From positions 3,883 through 67,882 of the forward strand of contig CAMUJF010000015.1 in NCBI GenBank assembly GCA_947089135.1: a DNA stretch of 64,000 nt, read 5' to 3'. A program made the position numbers and the translations under genes. Positions 60,149 through 64,000 of this stretch are shown here, piece after piece. The DNA is from an uncultured Clostridia bacterium. Lineage in GTDB: Bacteria; Bacillota; Clostridia; Oscillospirales; Ruminococcaceae. Each line of letters begins with the position of its first letter. The stretch's first letter is position 1. Under the pieces are notes generated by a model, which had not been told where the DNA came from, did no database searches, and saw only the letters and a list, made by a program, of their open reading frames with translations.

Positions 60149-61495
60149 GTGGATATGTTTGAAAAGCTGAAAATACTTGGCGAATCCGCCAAGTACGACT
60201 CCTCCTGCACCTCCAGCGGCGTTGACCGCAGGGGCGGGAGCTCCGACGGTATAGGCAGCGCAGCTTCCTGCGGTCTCTGCCACAGCTTCGCCGCCGACGG
60301 ACGGTGTATTTCCCTGCTGAAAATACTTATGACAAATTACTGTATGTACGACTGCAAATACTGTATAAACCGCCGCAGCAACGACGTTCCCCGCGCAAGA
60401 TTCACTCCCGACGAGATAGCCGACCTTACTATTAATTTCTACCGCCGCAACTATATTGAGGGACTTTTCCTGAGTTCGGGAATAATCCAAAGTCCAGACT
60501 ACACCTGCGAGCAGATGATTGAAGCTTTGTCCATACTTCGGAACAAATACAAGTTTTACGGCTACATTCACGCGAAAACCATTCCGGGCGCAGACCCGGA
60601 GCTTATAAACCGATTAGGTACCCTTGCGGACAGAATAAGCGTCAACATTGAGCTGCCCTCTCAGAAGAGCTTGAATACTCTTGCTCCGGACAAATCCAAA
60701 AGCTCTATCCTGCTGCCTATGGGACATATTACCAACAAAATAAAGCAGAACAGCTATGAGATCGTAAAGTACAAAGCCGCGCCGAAATTCGCTCCTGCGG
60801 GACAAAGCACACAGATGATCATAGGCGCGACTCCCGATACCGATTTTCAGATACTGCGGCTTTCCGAGGCGATGTACGGAAAGTACCGCCTTAAAAGGGT
60901 CTTTTATTCGGCGTACATTCCCGTGGGCGACCAGAAGCTTTTGCCGCCCGCAGGTACAAAGCCTCCCCTGCTTCGGGAGCATCGTCTTTATCAGGCGGAC
61001 TGGCTGCTGCGGTTTTACGGATTCAAGGCGGAGGAGATTCTGGACGAGCAGCATCAGGAATTCAATCCGCTGCTCGACCCCAAATGCAACTGGGCATTGC
61101 ACCACCCCGAATGCTTTCCCGTGGAGGTAAATAAAGCTCCCTATGAAATGCTGCTGCGCGTGCCGGGGATAGGAGTGAAATCAGCGCAGAAAATCGTTAC
61201 GGCGAGACGGCAGGCTAAGCTTGACTATCCCGATCTGCGGAAGCTGGGCGTGGTACTGAAGCGTGCGAATTATTTTATATTATGTTTGGGAAAACGCGCC
61301 GAGGGTCTTATCGTTACCGAGACGGGAATAATGCGGCAGCTTATGTCCGCAAGCACTGTAAAAGATTTGGAGCGGAAAGGCGGTTTTGAGCAGCTTTCCT
61401 TTTTCGCCGATGAAAAGCCTGAGTCAATACTGCCAGCATTGCCGACTTTGCCTACAGTGGAGGATACCGTAAAATGTTTAACGGGCGAGATGTAG
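60149..61495 (+). CDS. Radical SAM protein with helix-hairpin-helix, putative DNA modification/repair
   Basis: 448 residues from GTG 60149 (GGAGG eight bases upstream); GTG 60140 and ATG 60155 are less likely or equal. The radical SAM cysteines are in CMYDCKYC near residue 70, with extra cysteines upstream (SSCTSSG, SCGLCHSF). A helix-hairpin-helix (MLLRVPGIGVKSAQKIVTARR, about residues 333-353) predicts DNA binding. It matches the family annotated as putative DNA modification/repair radical SAM protein. It overlaps its usual partner gene by 22 bases. The reaction has not been shown, to my knowledge. Confidence 0.9.
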   Translation: MDMFEKLKILGESAKYDSSCTSSGVDRRGGSSDGIGSAASCGLCHSFAADGRCISLLKILMTNYCMYDCKYCINRRSNDVPRARFTPDEIADLTINFYRRNYIEGLFLSSGIIQSPDYTCEQMIEALSILRNKYKFYGYIHAKTIPGADPELINRLGTLADRISVNIELPSQKSLNTLAPDKSKSSILLPMGHITNKIKQNSYEIVKYKAAPKFAPAGQSTQMIIGATPDTDFQILRLSEAMYGKYRLKRVFYSAYIPVGDQKLLPPAGTKPPLLREHRLYQADWLLRFYGFKAEEILDEQHQEFNPLLDPKCNWALHHPECFPVEVNKAPYEMLLRVPGIGVKSAQKIVTARRQAKLDYPDLRKLGVVLKRANYFILCLGKRAEGLIVTETGIMRQLMSASTVKDLERKGGFEQLSFFADEKPESILPALPTLPTVEDTVKCLTGEM

Positions 61496-62301
61496 TTTAT
61501 TGTTACGACGGCAGCTTCGACGGACTTCTCTGTTGTGTTTTCGAGAGCTTTGTCAGGCGGGAAACTCCCGTGGGGGTAATTGGAGGGGTGCAGGAGCAGC
61601 TTACCTTGTCCGATACGCTGTACGTTCCTACCGTACCCGAAAGAGCGGCTCGGATAGCGGCGGCAGCTCCGAAAAAAATTTCTCCCCGCGCATGGGAGCT
61701 GATGAAAATTACATTTCTGACCTTCGGCGAGGATAAAGATTTGCTTATCCTAAAATACCTGCAAAAGGGTTTCAAAGTCGGCGGAGCGATAGAAAATATG
61801 CTTGCGGACGACACTGTGAACGCGCTGAACAAAGCCGTGCTGCACTGTACAAACGAAGCGCACAGAATGAAGCAGTTTATACGGTTTTCCGATTTTGACG
61901 GTTACCTTGCCGCGGTAATAGAGCCGAAAAACAAGGTCATACCGCTGATAGCCGACCATTTTACCGACCGCTACAGAAACGAAAATTTTCTGATTTACGA
62001 CGAGACACACCGAATGGCGCTGGTGTACCGATCTCACAGGGCGGAGATCGTCTATGATATTTCCTTTGAAATGCCCGCCGCAAGCGCGGAGGAGGAGCGT
62101 TACCGCGAGCTTTGGAAAGGTTTTTATGACACTATTGCTATTAAAGAGCGGCACAATCCGCGCTGCCGCATGACAATGATGCCCAAGCGGTACTGGGGGC
62201 ATATGACGGAGTTTTCCATGAACGAGTTTGCGAAAAGCGATAAAAAGTCCGTTGCGGAAAGTCTTGACGTAAAGCCCTCTTTGCCGACGGACGACCCTTA
62301 A
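61474..62301 (+). CDS. DUF4130-type DNA metabolism protein (partner of the radical SAM protein)
   Basis: 275 residues starting MFNGRDVVYCYDGSFDGLLCCVFE, the hallmark of the family that is nearly always paired with the radical SAM/HhH protein. The C-terminal part carries the DUF4130 region, distantly similar to uracil-DNA glycosylases (MKQFIRFSDFDGYLAAVIEPKN; FHNP-type segment RHNPRCRMTMMPKRYW). It overlaps the upstream gene by 22 bases. The pair probably recognises and processes a DNA lesion or modified base. The stop codon lies in the first base of a family A repeat. Confidence 0.88.
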   Translation: MFNGRDVVYCYDGSFDGLLCCVFESFVRRETPVGVIGGVQEQLTLSDTLYVPTVPERAARIAAAAPKKISPRAWELMKITFLTFGEDKDLLILKYLQKGFKVGGAIENMLADDTVNALNKAVLHCTNEAHRMKQFIRFSDFDGYLAAVIEPKNKVIPLIADHFTDRYRNENFLIYDETHRMALVYRSHRAEIVYDISFEMPAASAEEERYRELWKGFYDTIAIKERHNPRCRMTMMPKRYWGHMTEFSMNEFAKSDKKSVAESLDVKPSLPTDDP

Positions 62302-62355
62302 TACTAATCTCTCATTGAATTATAGACAATTTCTCGGCACAAAACCGCATATATC
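62301..62355. repeat. Palindromic repeat family A, half copy cut by IS66
   Basis: The left half of the repeat (ATACTAATCTCTCATTGAATTAT to CCGCATATATC) begins at the stop codon of the DUF4130 gene and breaks off at 62355, where an IS66-type end (GTAAGCG) starts. Confidence 0.75.
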
Positions 62356-62401
62356 GTAAGCGTCAAATAATCCCACGTCTATACAACCCCATCTTTATGT
62401 G

Positions 62402-62776
62402 CTAAACTGATATAAGGCATAAAATAATCATAATAGTTAATACACTAAATAAATTAGGGTGCGCCAATATACCATCACCACAAACTATAGATGTTAATAT
62501 ACCCGTAAGTATACTCATTAATACTGCTGAAATAGGGAAATAAAAGTTTTTAAAATATTTGTTATAAATAACAGTCCCCTTTTCGGTGGAAATCCTTTCT
62601 TTTTTCAGTTTTTCATACTTGCGGATATTCTCAATCTGTAAACCGTGGAGAAGCCAATTCAATTCCTCGTTTGTTACCGTATATTTGTCCTCGGTAATTT
62701 TCTTGGGGAAATGAAATTTTCCGTATTCGATTCGCTTGTACAGAAGATAGAAACCGTCCCCGTCCCAATACAGCAT
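62402..62776 (-). pseudogene. Truncated IS66 TnpB fused to unrelated membrane segment
   Basis: The frame begins in mid-domain (MLYWDGDGFYLLYKRIEYGKFHFP), and the preceding in-frame codons (SDAIFVFHNRHCDKIK, up to about 62840) are also TnpB. After LKKERIS the similarity stops, and two hydrophobic stretches (PISAVLMSILTGILT; LFSVLTIMIILCLI) follow to the stop at 62402. It looks like the 5' remnant of a TnpB joined to foreign sequence. Confidence 0.6.
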
Positions 62777-62923
62777 TTTTATTTTGTCGCAGTGGCGGTT
62801 GTGGAATACAAATATTGCATCCGACAGGGGACTAAAATAATTCCGTCAAAATGTTCGCTTTTCACAATAATTACCTCCAAATAATAATTAAGAAAGGATA
62901 AAACAAAATGGTTATTCTTAATT

Positions 62924-63283
62924 TCAGTACAGCGCGGCACCGATTTTCCCTTGTTTTATCGCCTTTTTCTGTTCAATTTCAAGTCCCTCCAAAAGCCACC
63001 GCAGTTGTTGTTTTGAGAGCTGACGAGCTTCGGTTTCTGTCCTCGGAAAACGGTATCTTCCGTTATCGAGACGTTTATACAAAAGCAGAAATCCGTCTCC
63101 GTCCCAGAGCAGTCCTTTCATTTTATTTGCGTTTCTTCCGCAGAACAAAAACAATGACTGGCTGTATGGGTCAAGCTGTAATTTACCTTGAACAATTGCC
63201 GCAAGTCCGTCTATGCTTTTTCTCATATCCGTGTAACCCGTGACAATGTACACCGTTTTATTTTCCGCAAATTCATTCAGCAT
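62924..63283 (-). CDS. tnpB: IS66 family TnpB accessory protein
   Basis: 119 residues, complete for the family: VYIVTGYTDMRKSIDGLAAIV, then LFLFCGRNANKMKGLLWDGDGFLLLYKRLDNGRY and LSKQQLRWLLEGLEI. It is an accessory protein needed for transposition by some IS66 elements. It overlaps the tnpA remnant by seven bases. Without tnpC it is probably non-functional in cis. Confidence 0.88.
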   Translation of the reverse strand: MLNEFAENKTVYIVTGYTDMRKSIDGLAAIVQGKLQLDPYSQSLFLFCGRNANKMKGLLWDGDGFLLLYKRLDNGRYRFPRTETEARQLSKQQLRWLLEGLEIEQKKAIKQGKIGAALY

Positions 63284-63483
63284 TTCAACACCCTCAGAAC
63301 CGCGTTAATTGTCTGCTCGGACATTCCGTTTGGAATTTTTATCAAGGTTTCCTCGATACGTATTTTTATTTCAGAGTCTTCCTTATGAGCTTGCTCTGTT
63401 GTACATATCGGCACAGGAACTTGCTCTATTATTTTTTCACGGGTTCTTCTTAAGTGATAGTAATATGTCTTGATGTTCCGCAT
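63277..63483 (-). pseudogene. tnpA: IS66 TnpA-like fragment
   Basis: 68 residues, of which KTYYYHLRRTREK and IRIEETLIKIPNGMSEQTINAVLRVLK match the second part of IS66 TnpA proteins. The N-terminal helix-turn-helix part is missing because the 5' DNA is the tail of a recombinase gene. It is therefore a 5'-truncated copy. Confidence 0.6.
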
Positions 63484-63614
63484 TTGACAGAACGGTTATT
63501 TTTTCAACTATCTGCCCGAACAGTATTTCGTCGAATCCCGTTATCGGCTCGGTGTTCTCAAAAAACGATATGAGAAGCTTTATTCGCAAAGCCGCCCTCA
63601 CTGCGTGATTCTAT
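63437..63614 (-). pseudogene. C-terminal fragment of a large serine recombinase
   Basis: On the minus strand one frame reads AALRIKLLISFFENTEPITG, then FDEILFGQIVEKITVLS, the coiled C-terminal block of large serine recombinases (integrases of ICE and transposon type). It then runs out of frame into the tnpA remnant and stops at 63437-63439. Upstream coding is lost. Confidence 0.55.
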
Positions 63615-63948
63615 GACTGGACGGAAGTATCATTATGGTCTATGCAGGTCATGGCGGAGACCGATTACCGGTCGGTCTTTGGAAAACGCTTTTATCGCTC
63701 GGTTATGATATCGGAGGCAGGACAGTTTTTGAGACAATGCTCATCGGCTAAGCGCCGTGCTTGTCCTGCACGAGGTCATTTAACGTCATGGCGAAGCGGT
63801 TTCCGTCGCTTTTCCCTTGCGGGCTGCATAGAGTAACGTATCTGAAATACTGCTATTCAATTTTCAAGTTTCATGAAAGGCATTTTTACCTCTCATATTC
63901 TTTGCCGCTGGGGAAAGGAGTTTGAGCGGGATTTTTTTAATTATTTTA
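63615..63948. other. Gene-free remnant DNA
   Basis: No gene of any length is supported. A short palindrome (ACCGATTACCGGTCGGT, near 63660) is the only structure I see. The stretch is probably leftover mobile-element DNA. Confidence 0.4.
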
Positions 63949-64000
63949 GGGCAACACCGCACAGTTGCAAAAGAGAGAAAAGTATGGTAAAATAGAGATA
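63949..64000. repeat. Left end of a second family B element, cut by the window edge
   Basis: TTTTAGGGCAACACCGCAC resembles the terminus of the repeat at 14577, and TATGGTAAAATAGAG 35 bases on looks like a -10 region. It could be the start of a full insertion sequence whose transposase lies beyond the window. Confidence 0.45.

Larger units (their letters stand above)
62356..63483 (-). mobile_element. Degraded IS66-family element(s)
   Basis: GTAAGCGTCAAATAATCCC at 62356 resembles IS66 terminal repeats, and CATATATC before it would be one 8-base target copy. Inside, on the minus strand, are a truncated tnpA, a full tnpB and a second damaged tnpB. The large transposase tnpC is missing, so the element cannot move itself. 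The other end was not found. Confidence 0.6.

Overview
The window looks like a chromosome segment of a low-to-mid-GC anaerobic Firmicute, most likely a Clostridia/Oscillospiraceae (Ruminococcus-like) bacterium. Reasons: a trimeric [FeFe] hydrogenase of the electron-bifurcating HydABC type, an IspH fused to four S1 domains behind cmk and plsC, a tepA-ylzJ-(uppP)-ftsK block, strong AGGAGG ribosome sites and many textbook TTGACA-17-TATAAT promoters. The genus is inferred; no rRNA is present.

Layout. 1-6.2 kb: tail of an ABC-2 permease pair, a BlaI/M56 sensor pair with a recognisable operator, then a scrap zone with decayed HTH, IS256 and IS1 remnants around tRNA-Leu(UAA). 6.2-14.4 kb (minus): a heterodimeric ABC exporter pair, a TSUP permease, Maf and a fused ABC ATPase/FtsX permease. 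14.8-24.6 kb (mostly plus): a small unknown gene, a Cache-HAMP-GGDEF-EAL protein, an acyl-CoA synthetase, a secreted LRR/FN3 protein, an orphan LytTR regulator (minus), an unknown gene and a PAS-PAS-GGDEF protein. 24.7-31.1 kb (minus): flavoprotein-unknown-cmk-plsC-ispH/rpsA-trxB-glutaredoxin. 31.3-40.4 kb (minus): tepA-ylzJ-uppP-ftsK-unknown-ygiQ-MBL hydrolase-DUF3006-RpiR regulator. 40.6-47.4 kb (plus): beta-mannosidase and HD protein, a MerR/TipAS regulator, a GntR-ABC operon, and a small membrane protein behind a LexA-box promoter. 47.7-52.1 kb (minus): hydC-hydB-hydA. 52.4-58.5 kb: NatAB-type ABC operon, a cluster of three tandem membrane paralogues with its own XRE regulator, and a FabG-like reductase. 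58.8-62.3 kb: tRNA-Arg(CCU) and, divergently, a P-loop/Rid fusion followed by a radical-SAM/HhH protein and its DUF4130 partner, behind LexA-like boxes. 62.3-64 kb: IS66 and serine-recombinase wreckage.

Two small regulons can be read from the DNA. A perfect GAAC-N4-GTTC box sits between -35 and -10 of the small membrane gene at 47.1 kb, and a box of the same layout precedes the P-loop/Rid-radical SAM-DUF4130 operon at 59 kb, suggesting SOS control of a putative DNA-damage module. The GntR operon at 45 kb and the natAB operon at 55 kb carry nearly the same operator (TTGTAYTA-N6-TAATACAA) over their start sites, suggesting one YtrA-like regulator controls both transporters. A family of ~100-bp palindromic repeats sits at gene 3' ends, with four full copies and one half copy cut by an IS66 end.
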